Source: Isoetes taiwanensis (taxonomy: Eukaryota; Streptophyta; Lycopodiopsida; Isoetales; Isoetaceae). From it: 64,000 bases of DNA. This document shows positions 35,043 through 46,985 of this stretch, in pieces (the stretch's first letter is position 1; the number at the start of each line of letters is the position of its first letter). Location: assembly GCA_021234155.1 (NCBI GenBank), contig JAJEKV010000050.1, forward strand, positions 10,530,214 through 10,594,213, given 5' to 3'. The notes beneath the pieces are model-generated. The model had not been told where the DNA came from, did no database searches, and was given only the letters and a program-made list of their open reading frames with translations. Both the position numbers and the translations under genes were made by a program.

Positions 35043-35320
35043 GCCAATTCGCGCCTGGCGTGAATTCATGCTGCCAATTCGCGCGTGGCGTGAATTCATG
35101 TTGTCAATTCGCGCCTGGCGTGTATTCCTCCTCGAATTGTCAGCATGAATACACGCCACGCGCGAATTGCCAATGTATTGCATTTTGATCAAAGTGATGC
35201 GTTGGCATATTTCGCGTGGCGTGTATTCATGCCGATTCGCTGGACGAATACACGCCAGCGCCGAATTGGCAAAGATGAATTCACGCCACGCCGCCAATTG
35301 GCCGATTGACACACGCCGGA
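35043..35320. repeat. Block of short repeats in alternating orientation
   Basis: At least seven copies of a 20-22 bp word, AATTCGCGYGGCGTGWATTC or its reverse complement GAATWCACGCCRCGCGAATT, are packed into 280 bp. The first three are forward and later ones alternate. Neighbouring copies can pair into hairpins. Related words appear at 38697-38710 and 38750-38800 (ATTCACGCCAGCGTGTATTG). Confidence 0.8.
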
Positions 35321-36179
35321 CCTAGTCTACTACTGTTATTGCTACTTGATATATCCGATTCTATTCCACCAAATATACTAACCTTTTTATAAAGAAAGAC
35401 TTCACCCATTTCATTCAATGTTGCACTAATCTGCCGCCAGTCCTCTCATAGGGTATGGGGGCTTAGAAACCGACACCTCCCCGCGGGTTGTAATGTAGCG
35501 TATACATTGTTTGTCCGGTTTGCTTAGCCCTGGTTGGATAGGGATCGTTGTGCCTCAATAGAATGTCGTCTCATTAATAATAAGGAAGCATACATTAGGG
35601 TTCTCCAATGTTAGCTCTTCTAGTGTTGTCCACCGGAGTGGAGCATCCTTTTTCTTATCCCAAGGAAGCACGCCACCGGGCATAGGAACTTGGCCCGATT
35701 CCTCACCATCGCCCCTCAATATTTCTCTTGCATGCTCGTGGTCATACCTCCCCGCTAACAAGACTTGACTTATGTGATCTCACCAGATCGGTCCAACATG
35801 GATGGGATGTGTAAAAGATTGGCCAAGTGGGTAGTTGTTCCGCCGGACTAGCCTACTCATTGCCTCCAAATGCAATTTCTTTTCGAGTCATTTTCTGCCA
35901 AAATGCCATCAATCATTGCGTGGGGATGTCCTTTCCTAAGTCCAAAAATCTTCGTGACATCCCCGATATCATTTTGATGCTTCATCTCCTCCGGTAGTAA
36001 CTTGGAGAAGGTCCTCGCAGAGCTCTCCTCACCGCAGACACCCCTTCACTAATAGAAACCGGAGTGAGGACAAGATTTTGAGGCCATCCCAGACTTGAAA
36101 CATGACTCAAAGACTCACGCCCTTCTTCATCGTACCATCTTTGAAAGCGCTTGCTCGCATGTGTAAATCTGATGAGATC

Positions 36180-37191
36180 TTAGATCTTGGAGTTGACAAC
36201 ATATGTCATCCTCGCTCCCTCACAAGTGATAAGAATACCTTTTCTTTCTTCATAAGATCGGTCTCTTTCTTTCCTCGAGTGTAACACAAGATCCACCTTA
36301 CCATTTGTTTTGCCTACATCAACATACCACTCAAGACCACATCCATCTTCTCCTCGGGGCATGGAGGATCTGTGGTTCCGCTTCCGATAATGGCGTTATC
36401 ATCCATCGACAATGCATAGGATACTGCGTCCTCATTGGGCTTTCCCTTCTTCTGTGAGCTGGAGCTCGCTGGAGTATCTTCCGAGCCTCTTGCTTTCTTA
36501 GGAGGAGGTGTAGGAGATACCATTCGGTTTTGTCTCTTCTTCCCTGCAAACGAGGGTGCAATACACACTTAGCGCGATTTCGGGTGGTCATCAATTCCGG
36601 CCAGGCTAAAGTACAGAATGGCATACGGTCCCCAATTACGCATACATGCACTCATAAGGTGTGCCAATTACAAAGATGCCGCAATGTACACTTTCGGCAG
36701 CCAACTAAACACGCAGTCATACTACTTTACAAATTATAGACGTAATCGCTTAATCACGGCGGGACAATTTAACACGAAGGACATTTATTATGCAGATGCA
36801 AATACAAGTCATTGCGAGAAATGAGCAAAAATAAAGAAATGATAGATGTGGAGTGTGAGCAGCCTATAGAAATTTAAGTCACCAAGCATGTAAATAATAG
36901 GCAGAAGATACAGAGCAAATACAGTAAATACAGTAAATACAGTAAATACAGAGCAAACACTGCACACTAATCAGAGCAATGAACAATGAATGAATAACAC
37001 ACAGAATGATGACAATACTGACCTTCAGCACCTTCTCTCGCGGCCCGGCCTGAGTTTGGAGCAGCACGACCTTTGGGCGGCATCTTCGCGATGATCTTGA
37101 GCGCCTCGGAGTTCTTGAGTTCTTGAGCGCCTCGGAGTTCTTGAGCGTCTCGGAGCAAGTCGACAATCAAAAAGCAAGAAATGGAATTCAA
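36180..37191 (-). pseudogene. Multi-exon gene fragment, basic N-terminus, unidentified
   Basis: Exon 1 contains MPPKGRAAPNSGRAAREGAE (ATG about 37083) and ends GCTGAAG before GTCAGTATTG, a donor. An acceptor CGTTTGCAG precedes GKKRQNRMVSPTPPPKKARG at about 36545. That Pro/Lys/Ser-rich exon continues to CPEEKMDVVLSGM. A one-base shift then leads to YVDVGKTNGKVDLVLHSRKE and a stop at 36180. The basic, low-complexity start suggests a nuclear protein. The upstream 37200-37390 tandem repeats may be its promoter. Reverse-strand coding pieces continue to about 35555 (RWTTLEELTLENPNVCFLII). Family unknown. Confidence 0.4.
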
Positions 37192-37204
37192 AAACTTATA
37201 TAGA

Positions 37205-37390
37205 TTTCCATAAGGCGATTAGGTCGGCTTTCGATCGACGGGTTTCATTCGGATCGACTTTTGATCGACGGTCCGATAGAAGCGAGCGGTTATTAAAATT
37301 TCGCGGATCGACTTTTAATCGACGGTCCGATAGAAGGGAGCGGATATTTAAATTTCGCGGATCGACTTTTAATCGACGGTTAGCAATCTT
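37205..37390. repeat. Tandem repeat upstream of a gene start, about 60 bp period
   Basis: Three copies of a unit with CGGATCGACTTTTRATCGACGG followed, in the first two, by TCCGATAGAAG and GAGCGG, then ATTTCGCGGATCG. Each carries GATCGAC or ATCGAC as near-inverted words. It lies directly 5' of the reverse-strand gene at 37.2 kb. Confidence 0.75.
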
Positions 37391-38869
37391 ACGATTGGGC
37401 CTAATGGACGGGACGCGTCGTCGAAGCGGTACATGGCTCTACAGATCACCGTATTGTCAAATCCCATAATTAGATTTCACTCAGCGGCTAGAAAAGCAGT
37501 ACAATTAACGGATAATTTGAAACTACCACCTAATCTTGCCGCCAGCCTTTCTTGTCATTCGAACTCGAAAGAACTTGGGAGACCAGGAAGAACTCGAAAG
37601 AACTCGGAAGAAGCCGGCGCCTGAGCGATGTCGAGCGCCTTCATGTAAGTTCATCTACTCTTCCAGAACCCAAGCTCCAAATTAATCCCATGATCTTGCG
37701 ACATTGAACAGCGTTGGCGAAAGAATGCTACATCTTTTGCATTTAATTTGAAGAGGAGGGTGGGAAATTGCAAGATAGAATCGGTCGATCCGAAGCAATC
37801 TGCCATGGAGTTCCTCTTGGAAATGATCATGTGAAGATTCTAGTAACCGATTGCCATTTCAACGACGGCATTACCCAAAAGGCATCCCGATGGAGACACG
37901 ATGGGTGAAAGCATCGGAACCTTTGTTGCATGGCGATGGTTCGCTTAAAGAAGGTGAGTTTCATTTTCTTGGAAGACATAGAGGAAGATTGAGTGCTCAT
38001 ACTAAAATGCACAAGCTGATTCTATCATATGTATGAAATTAAAATGCTTGCATGCCGGACCATTCATTCAATATTGCAAAACTATAAGGCCTGCGGACGG
38101 AGCATTCGTGAATTTAAAAACACCGTATTCTTTACATGGATGGGATATTCTTTAAAAACCTGCATTCTTTACATTGTTTTAATTACATCCGTATTATTCA
38201 TCTATGTGTTATTCATCCGTGTTTGTTCCTCGAGAGTCTCAAATGCCGGCACAATAGTCTCAAATGTTGTTGAAAAAGATAAACCGCATACAAGATTACG
38301 CAAATAAGATGGTGCAAAATATTGGGATATTACCCAAAAATGGCTTCGAGGTCTGCAACTCTAATTATCAAACTTAGCATTCTCCATTTCAAGCCCCTCG
38401 AGAGCACGACACTACTCATTGAATAAGCTTATGCTTGTAGCCTATCTTGGTACAGAGGAACTTGATTGAATACGCCCCGAGCGTATGTTCGATTGAAATA
38501 TACGGCGGCGGTAGCGAATTCATAAATCTGTAAGTTAGAGAGAAAAACAAATTAGTGATTTCAGCGCCATGAGCTAATACCATTCACTTGTAATTTAAAT
38601 GCCATCGTGTATCCCAGATTGTACTTTAAAGCAATCTTGTAATTTCTTCGAAGAGCTGTCTTGTAATTTTTAATTTGAGACCTTTGGTGAAGTGAAATCA
38701 CGCCGGTGAAATATGTTTAATATTAAAATGTTTACATTGTACAGGTCCAATCCGCTGGCGTGATGCATAAAGCTAATTATCAGATGCAATTCACGCCAGC
38801 GTGTATTGACTTCTTGACAATTTAAACATTTTGCACACAAACATATTTCGCTACCGGGCGCGGATCTCG

Positions 38870-40167
38870 CCTCATCCCTTTCATTCTTTTCATCCTTTCC
38901 CTTTTCATCCTTTCCCCACTCTTTCGCTTTTCCCCGTGCCCTTTTTCCCTTTCCTTTCCCTTCCCGCTTCCTTTCCCTTTCCCTTTCCTTTTTCATCTGC
39001 CTCTTTCTATTCCCTTTTCTCAACTTTTTTTATGTGCCTCTTTTCCTTCTTTTCCCATCCTCCTCCCCCTTTTTGCCTTTCCAATTTCTCCTTTCCTATT
39101 TTTCTTGTTACTTTTCCCTTTCCCATGCTCTTTTTTCCCTTTCTTTTTCCCCTTTACTCTACCCTTTTCTTCCTCCCTTTTGTCCCATGCCCTTTTCCCC
39201 TTCCTCCTTTTCTGTTACTTGTTCCTTATCCTTTGCCTCTTCTACTTTTCCACCACCCTTTTCCTCATTTTTCCATCTTTTTCCTCTCCCTTTTTTCTAG
39301 ATGCTCTTTTTGCTTCCCTTTTCCTCTTTCTTCAACCTTTATTCTCGTCCCGTTTTTTCCACGCCCTTTCCCTTTTCCCCTTTTCCTCGTGCCCTTTTCC
39401 CAGATTCTCTTTTGCCCTTTCCTCCCTCTCTCTTTCTTTTTCCTTTCCATTTCACTTTTCCCATGCGCTTTGTTTGTCCTCTTTTTCCCACCTTTTCTTA
39501 TTTTCCCTTAACTTTTTCTCCTTTTCCCACCTTACTTTCTTACCCTTTTCCCGGTGCCCTTTTACCTCTCCTTTTCTGTCCCCTTTTCTATTTCCTTTTC
39601 CTTTCTTTTTCCCATCTTTCCTTTTTCATCCTTTCTAATTTTTTTTTCGTCCGTCCTAGTTTTTTTTTTCTTTACTTCTTTTCACTTCATTTTTTTTTCA
39701 CTTTTACCCTTTTTACCTTTTTCCTTCTTTTTTTTCCTTTTCCCTCTTTCCTTTTCTTTTTTTCCTTTTTCATTTTTTTCCCTTGTTTTTCTTTCCCTTT
39801 ATCTTTATTTCCCTCTTCCTTTTTTCCCTTCCCCTTTTCCTTTTTCCTTTTTCCTTTTTCCATTTCCCTTTTTGACTATCGGATTGAGTGGATTTTGGCC
39901 ATCGGTCATTTTATCTTCCCTTTTTCCCTTTTCTGCTTCTCTTTTTGTTTTCCCCTTCCTTACCCTTTTTTGTTCCTTTTTTGTTCTTTTTGTTTTTCCC
40001 TTTCATCGTTCGACTGTCGGATTGAGTGAATCATATTGGAGCCATGGTCAAGATGAAACTTTAGTTGAAGACACGCACACTTCATCTCCACCGTTGATCA
40101 ATCAAATCCTTGATCGTCCGATCTAGGGCTCCATTGAAGACACACGCTATAACATTATAATATAAGA
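38870..40167 (-). mobile_element. Truncated Helitron with pyrimidine/purine tract
   Basis: A Helitron 5' end lies on the reverse strand at 40167 (TCTTATATTATAATGTTATA, followed by GAGCCCTAGATCGGACGATC), next to a T. As in Helitrons 4 and 5 it is followed by a long purine tract on the element's top strand (40010 down to about 38870). I found no 3' hairpin and CTAG on the left, so the element is truncated or its end has decayed. The open frames across the tract are low-complexity artefacts. Confidence 0.65.
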
Positions 40168-40796
40168 TAATCTTGCGAAATACAAATATTGAATTTTTCC
40201 ACATTTATTCTTAATGCATGGTGGCATATTGATCTTACAAAAGTGTCATATGAAATTCCCACTCTTTAATGTCTTCTCACTGGCATAGTAGACCAATAGG
40301 CAATATCTCATGGCCAAAACATAAGGGAGGATATAAGGAATTTATGCAACAGTAGCTATGCCATTGTATCAGGGAAAGTTTTTGCGGATCACACAATTTC
40401 AATCACGCATTGGCCATTTTCTGGGCAAGTTTTCGTCCATGCCCCTACTAAATTTGGAAGTTAATGGAGAAGCTTCAAATAAATCCATGCTTATGGGACA
40501 ATAGCTTCATTACTTATATATAGTTGCATTCTTATATTCACTGGTGGAACTGCTAAAATGACTCATCGGCCAAGTAAAACCAACTCATGCAATCTCCTAC
40601 CAAGATGCATTGGGGCACATGCAAAGGTCTTAGCTACCATAGGTTGTGATTTCAATTGATTATGCCAAATTACATTTGTAAAGACATGGTCAATGCTTTC
40701 TCCAAGCCAATGGACCTGAATTTGCAGTTGTAAAGGCGGATAATATTTTCGCTTAAATCTGCATCTCTAGCATGCTGGTGACAAATGGACAAACTA

Positions 40797-41010
40797 TTAT
40801 TTGTAGTGTTGCTTGTCTGATGTTCAGCACCAACCAAGTATTTGTAGTATATCAACCAATTATTTGTAGTGTTGTTTGCTTAATGTTCAATATAGACCGA
40901 CACCTGATGTTCAGAACCACCTGATTATTTGTAGTGTTGTTTGCCTGATGTTCAGTTCTAACCATCTAATGTTCAAGACCATCAGATTATTTGTAGTGTT
41001 GCTAGTCTGA
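40797..41010. repeat. Tandem repeat, 63 bp period, four copies
   Basis: ATTATTTGTAGTGTTGYTTG with TGATGTTCAG downstream recurs at about 40796, 40859, 40922 and 40985. No gene was seen in 40170-41140. Confidence 0.8.
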
Positions 41011-41140
41011 CATTTTTTTGCCCTAGTACCAAATTGACAGCAAAATCTGTGGCTCCACTATCAATTTGATGAACAGAAACACAAATATTAATAGCAAAGA
41101 GAGCAGATCAATATATTGATCACTGATTTTACATTTCTTA

Positions 41141-42862
41141 TCTTTATATTATAATGTTATACCGTAAGTGTGTACATAGTGCATCGAGCCCTAATTTGAA
41201 TGGCCGAGATCAACTGGATGCATCCGAAGGCCTAGATTTATTGCACGACTTACCAACACTGTGATTGGTAATGCTTCGATCTCTTAAGGGGAAAGGGTAA
41301 ATGAAAAGGGGGGAAAGGAAAAGGGAAGTGGAAAGAGAGAATGTGAAGGGCAAAAGGGCATGGGGAAAAGGGAAAAGGGTAAAAGTAAAAGGGAAAAGGG
41401 TGGGGATAAGAGAAGAGAAAAAGTCATGGAAAACGAAAAAGGGAAAGGGAACCTGGGAAAAGGGCACGAGGGAAGGAGGAAGAGATAAAGTGGAAAAGGT
41501 AAATGGAAAGGGCATGAAAAAAAAAAAGGAAAGAGGAAAAGGTTGAAAAAAGGAGAAAATGAAGGAGAAAAAAAGCATGGAAAAGGGGAGGAGAAAAAAA
41601 GCATGGGAAAAGGAAGGAGCATGGGAAAAGGGGGAAAAAGAGAAGCATTGAGGAAAGAGGAAAAAGGAAGGGACAAATGGCATAGGAAAAGGGAAAAAAA
41701 AAAGAGGGAAAGGGAAGGGAAAAAATGCATCAAGAAAAGGGGAAGAGTGAAAGGTTGGAAAAATGAGGAAAAGGAAGGGACAAGGGGAACAAGAAAAGGA
41801 TGGGGAGAGGGGAAAAGAAAAAGGGGCATAGAAAAAGGGAAAGTGAGAAGAAAGAAAAAGGAAAGGGAAAAAGGGGAAAGGGAACCTAGGTAAAGGTCAC
41901 AAGGAAAAAGAAAAGAGGGAAATGAGAAAAGGGAAGGGGAAGGGCATGAGAGAAAAAAGGAAGAGGAAAATGGTGAAGAAAGGGAAAAAAAAAAAAGGGA
42001 AAAGAAAAAGGCAAGACAGAAAGGGTGGGGAAAAGAGGAAAATGGGTATAGGAAAGAAGAGAATAAAACAAATGTGCAAAAGGCATGGAAAAGGGAAAAG
42101 GAAAAGGAAAGGAAGGGAAAACGCGGCATGTGGAAAGGATCGGCAAAGGAGGAAAACGGAAAGAAAAAAATCTATCAAGAAAAGGAAACGGGAAAAAAGG
42201 GAAAGGGAAAGGGAAGCAGGGGAGTGATGGAGGGGAGGGAAAGGGAAAAAGGACATGAGGAAAGGAAAAGAGAAAAGAAAAAGGAAGGGTTGAAAGAAGG
42301 GAAAATTGCACGGGAAGAGGGAAAGGGTGGGAAAAGGAGGAAAAGGAAGCACGGGAAAAATAGAAAGAAGAGAAGGGTGGGAAAAAGGGCATGGGAAAAG
42401 GGAAATAGAAAAGAAAAAAGAATGGAAAAGGGGGAAAAGAGAGAGAGGCACGGGAAAAAGGAAATGAGGAAAATGGAAAAGGGGAAGAGAAAAAGGGAAC
42501 ATGCAAAAGGAAAAGAGGGAAAGGTGAGGAGATGGAAAAAGGGAAGGTAAAAAGGGCATGGAAAACGGGAGGGAGAAAAGAAAAATGGAAGGGAAATGGG
42601 AGGAAAAGGAGGAAAAGAGAAGGGAAAATAGGCATGGAAAAGGGTGAAGGAGTAAAATGTTGAGAAAAAGGGAAGACATGGAAAAAGGGTGGGGAAAAGA
42701 GAAGGCATAAAAAAAGAGAAAGGGGAAGGGAAAAGAGCAAAAAAAAAAAAGAAGAGGGAAAAGGTGGAGAAAGGAGCAAAAGGGAAGGGAAAAAGGTTAT
42801 CGGGAACAGGGAAGGGGGAAGGAAAGGGATGGGAAAACAAGGAAACATGTGAGAAAGACGAG

Positions 42863-42893
<31 letters not shown>

Positions 42894-43025
42894 GAGAAAA
42901 TGAGAAAAAATGAAATGCGGGATAGAGCAAAAGGGAAAGGGAAAGGGATAGAGCTTTTCTCACTGCATCCCAAAGCATTTATAGGCTCTCAACTTATGCC
43001 CAGCAACGCTGGGCACCATTACTAG
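41141..43025 (+). mobile_element. Helitron 4 with 1.6 kb purine tract
   Basis: It starts TCTTTATATTATAATGTTAT after an A and ends with the hairpin GCCCAGCAACGCTGGGC, ACCATTA, CTAG before a T. The first 140 bp (CCCTAATTTGAATGGCCGAG and on) matches Helitron 5. About 41290-42940 is almost pure purine on the forward strand (GGGAAAAGG words), including a run of about 28 A near 42862. There is no gene. It is 1885 bp, the same length as Helitron 5. Confidence 0.9.
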
Positions 43026-43392
43026 TACTATATTGAATATGAAGATGGCGTCAACCCTCTTTTGGCCACCCTATAACCTTTCTCTTGCAACATTTTTCTA
43101 TTGCTGTGATCGGATCATTAACATATGAACTGCAAAAATCTTATGCTCTCCTTCTACTCTCTATTAAAGATTTCCATAAGAGAAAACAGATAAAGGGGTA
43201 TGACATTTGCTTTAATCTCTTCAGACTGGATTATAAGCCATCCACATGGCAGTTTATAGAAATTTTGCACATTTTCATGCCGCTGCCACTCCCCAAATGC
43301 TTATTTTTCTTCCTTCTCCGATATGCCTGCATAAGCAAGACCTGCCATTAAAGACTTTGACGAACAACTACATTACATTTAGATCTCAATTA

Positions 43393-44560
43393 TCATGGCA
43401 GTTTAACAAATGAACTTCTATATAAGCAAGGTGCTAACTTAATTATCATATGGTAACTTGATATGCTTATCCTTGTAGTCTTCACATATTGGCCGTCCTT
43501 GACATGATTCAAAAGTTTGCTACCAAATTCTGTAAGGAACTGAGTGCATATCTTCTTCGCCAACACGTGTTCCATGCAAACAACAATAGCATAACTCGGA
43601 TTAGGACCAAGACAGTTGGACTCTCTACAATAGCAAGCCTCCAACATTAAATCACATTAACAAAAGAGGGATAATAGCACAAAGAACACATGATGTACCA
43701 GTAAACTGCACTAACTATCCACACTCAGCAAAACAATAAGCCAACTAAACAGATAATTCAACTAAACAGATTACTGATTCTCTCCATTTATAAGACTTCG
43801 CAAGCAATACCTCAGTTATGCGACCAATAACAACATCCCCAGTTGCAGCATTATATCTGAAATGAAGAAGTGAGAAGCATTATATCTGAAAGTTGTAGCA
43901 AATGGGTACAGAATATGAGCATAACTGCATGCACATTTACTTTGGCTTGAAAATGAAAAAAAAAAATGCAAAAGAAACCTGGCACGAAGTGGTCGAATTG
44001 GACCACAGCAACTGGTGCAAAAACAGGGCTTAGAATTTCTGTGAGTTCCCTTTTAAAAGTATATCTCTTGTAAGCTTCATGCATGATTATGTTATATGAT
44101 TGACTGAGCTATACTACTGCATTTGAAATGATAAAGTAAGCTAGTTAAAATAATTGATACACAGCGATCTTCCAGACGAATTCAAGCTTGCCCATTCAAG
44201 TTTGTGTGCTGTAAGACTACTTTTAATAGAGGATGCAATATGGTAATGCTTGACTCAAATGAGGAGTTATTAATAAGATTGCTAATGGATTAAAATACCT
44301 CCAGGGTTATTTAATGTCGAGCTATCATCTGATCCGCCATTATCACCACCTTTTCTCCACGATCTAACATTGCCACCACCATTAGTGAAACCTCCTGTGC
44401 CTTTATTACCACCTTCAAGGAGCATGTAAGGCTCTTCACGCAGTGTGGCCGAAGCTAAGAAGAGATTTCGAAAGGAAGTAACAGAAGGAGAAAAGATCGA
44501 CACACAGAGAATCATAAGTTTGTATCTCCTCTTCTGATAGAACTGCTTCGATCTACCCAA
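43393..44560 (-). pseudogene. Captured exon series, one exon RRP4-like
   Basis: Reverse-strand exon-like blocks with splice signals. About 44480-44300 (EEPYMLLEGGNKGTGGFTNG, ending before GTATTTT), 44084-43980 (HEAYKRYTFKRELTEILSPV), about 43863-43813 (RYNAATGDVVIGRITE before GTATTG), and 43640-43480 after TTGTAG (GPNPSYAIVVCMEHVLAKKI). The third resembles the start of the S1 domain in the exosome subunit RRP4 (a consensus like RYxPEVGDxxxGRVTEV). The others I cannot place, so the blocks may come from more than one gene. They probably sit inside the older Helitron whose 5' end is split by Helitron 5. Confidence 0.4.
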
Positions 44561-44906
44561 TCTCTACACTATGCAACTGCGTGAAGCTAAGAAGAGATTT
44601 CAAAAGGAAGTAACAGAAGGGGAAAACAACAAATAGACATAGCCGAACTCCAGTATCCACCGAAAGAATAGGTAACCCAGAGATTGTTCCAGAAGATGCG
44701 TTCTGGAGGAGGAGCTAGCAGCTCGAAGGTGCTACTGCCGCCCTAGCTCGAAGGTGCTACTGCCGCCCTCGCAAACCCTAGCAAAAAAAAAAAACCATGT
44801 TATTTTTAAAGAATCTTACGTGGCATCATCTCTTCCATTGATTTCATCAAATCTGGGCCGCCCAAATTAGGGCTGGGTCCAACACTTACACAATAACATT
44901 ATAATA

Positions 44907-46791
44907 CTAGTAATGGTGCCCAGCGTTGCTGGGCATAAGTTGGGAATTTGTGTGGACGAAACCCTATTCAGCTCAGATTGCTTTTCATAAATCTAATATA
45001 ATAGAGATCAAGCCTTGCTGAGCTTTAAGAGGTTTTTGTTCATTCGACATCCTTCCTTCTCCCTTTGCCTTTTGCTCTATCCCGCATTTCTCTTTTTCCT
45101 CGTTTCCTTACACATTTTCCTTTTTTCTTTTACATTTTTCTCATTTTTCCCCTACGCATCTTTTTTTTTCCTTCTCCTTTTTTTTTTCTCTTTTTACCCC
45201 CTTCTCCCTTCTCTTCTCTTTCCTTTCCCCTTTCCCCTTTCCCCTTTTTTTTTTCCTGACGGACTTTTTCCCTTCCCTTTTCATTCTTTCCCCGCCCTTC
45301 CCATTTTTTCCCTTCCTTTTCACTTTCCCTTTTCCCATGCACTTTTTTCGTTCTTTTTTCCTCACCTTTTCATGTGCCCATTTTCTTCCTTTCCCTATCC
45401 TCTTCCTCTTCCTCTTTATCCCTTGTCCTTTTCCACTTCTCTTTTCTCATTTCCCTCTCCCCTTTTCCTCGTGTCCGTTTTCCCTTCCCCTCCCCCTTTT
45501 CCGCCTTCCTTTTCCTTTTTCCTTTCCTTTCCCTTCCATTTTCATTCTTTCGCCACCCTTTCGCTTTTCCGAGTACCCTTTTTCCCTTTCCTTTCCCCCT
45601 TCTTTTTCATTTTCTCTTTCCTTATGCCTCTTTCCATTCTCTTTTCTCTACCTTTTTTCATGTGCCCCTTTTCCTCCTTTTCCCACCCTCTTCCCTTTTT
45701 CCCTTTCCTCTTTTTCTTTTTTCCTTTTTCTTTCCCATACTCGTTTTCCCCTTTCCTCACCCTTTTCCTCTTCCCTTTTTTTCCTGTGCCTTTTTCCCAT
45801 TCATCTTCCTCGTTTTCAATTCCTTGATCCTCATCCTTCTCCTGTTTCCCTTTCCCCCCTCCTTTTCCGCCTTTTTTGACCCTTTTCCTCTTTTCCTTTT
45901 CTCGGTCCTTTTCCCTTTTCCTGATGGACTTTTTCTTTTTCCTTTTTCTCTTTTCCCGATCCTTTCCCTCTTCTTCTTTTATCCATTCCCTTTTTCCCTT
46001 TCCTTCATCCTTCTTCCCTTCCTTTCCTTTTCCCATGCCCTTCCCACATTTGCTCTCTTTCCTTTTTTTTCATGCCCATTTTTCTCTTCCCTCCCCCACC
46101 CTTTCCCTCTTCCCCTTTTCTTTTTTCCATGTCTTTTTTCGCTTCCTTTTTTCCCTTTCTTCACCCTTTTCCTCTTCCCTTTTTTCTCGTGCCTTTTGAA
46201 TCCCCTCCCTTTTCTCATTTCCCTCTTCCCTTTTTCTAATGCCCTTTTTCCAGGTTCTATTTCCTCCTTTGCCCCTCCCTTTTTCTCTCCTTTCACTTCC
46301 CCTTTTCCCTACCCTTTTGCTCATTTTTCTAACCTTTCACTCTTTTTCTTTTCTCAGTGCCCCTTTTCCCTTCCATTTCCCTTTCTCTTTTCCTTTCCCA
46401 TGCTATTTTTCTCTTCCCTTTTCTTCTTTCTTCACCCTTTCCCTTCTTCTCCTCTTTCCCATGCTCCTTTTCCCATGCTCTTTTTTTTTTCTTTCCTTTT
46501 TCCATTCTTCATCCATTCTTTCTTTCCTTTTCCCTTTTTCCACTATTTTTCTCTTCTCTTATCCCCACTCTTTTTTGCCTTTTCCCGTGCCTTTTTGCCT
46601 CTTCATGTTCTCTCTTTCCTCTTCCCTTTTCCTTTTTCCCCTTTTCCTTTATACTTTCCCCATAAGACCAATCATGGTGGTAGGAAGTTGTGCGAGAAAT
46701 CCCAGCCTTTGGATGCACCTAGATGATCTCGGCCATTCAAATTAGGGCTTGATCCAATCCAAGACTTACGGTATAACATTATAATATAAGA
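44907..46791 (-). mobile_element. Helitron 5 with 1.6 kb purine tract, nested
   Basis: On the reverse strand it starts TCTTATATTATAATGTTATA (46791 downward) and ends with GCCCAGCAACGCTGGGC, ACCATTA, CTAG (44910-44907). It is 1885 bp, as is Helitron 4, with the purine-rich strand again the element's top strand (forward strand pyrimidine-rich about 45055-46660). The left flank is itself a Helitron-type 5' end (ACTTACACAATAACATTATA just left of 44907), so this element landed in the terminus of an older relative. Confidence 0.9.
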
Positions 46792-46904
46792 TTTATATCA
46801 TATACGAATTACCATTCATTACTTCTATTGAATTAATTACTCTAGGTTATCATTAATTTTCTATAGAATTACCCACATGTCTTATAGCCACATATACAAG
46901 ATAC

Positions 46905-46985
46905 TTAAAACCTATGTTTTCATTAATTTTGTATGTATGATTACCTAGACCCCTTAAAACCTATGTTTTCATTAATTTTGTATAA
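46905..46985. repeat. Short tandem repeat
   Basis: TTAAAACCTATGTTTTCATT followed by AATTTTGTAT occurs twice, with a third looser copy at about 47050. The flanks are AT-rich and non-coding. Confidence 0.65.

Noticed and set aside
38831-40126. Long open frames (up to about 240 codons) in pyrimidine-rich DNA, rich in Phe, Ser, Pro and Leu
   Set aside because: They follow only from the CCCTTTTCC composition, which lacks stop codons in several frames; all frames are equally open and there is no start context or domain.
36900-41010. CRISPR-like arrays among the short tandem repeats
   Set aside because: Repeats are contiguous or irregular, without equal-length unique spacers, in a plant-like genome.
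41210-42978. Overlapping open frames on both strands of the Helitron 4 purine tract
   Set aside because: Same composition effect (Lys/Gly/Arg/Glu on one strand, Phe/Ser/Pro on the other).
45015-46745. A 450-codon frame and others in the Helitron 5 tract
   Set aside because: Low-complexity sequence that is mobile-element filler; no conserved protein.
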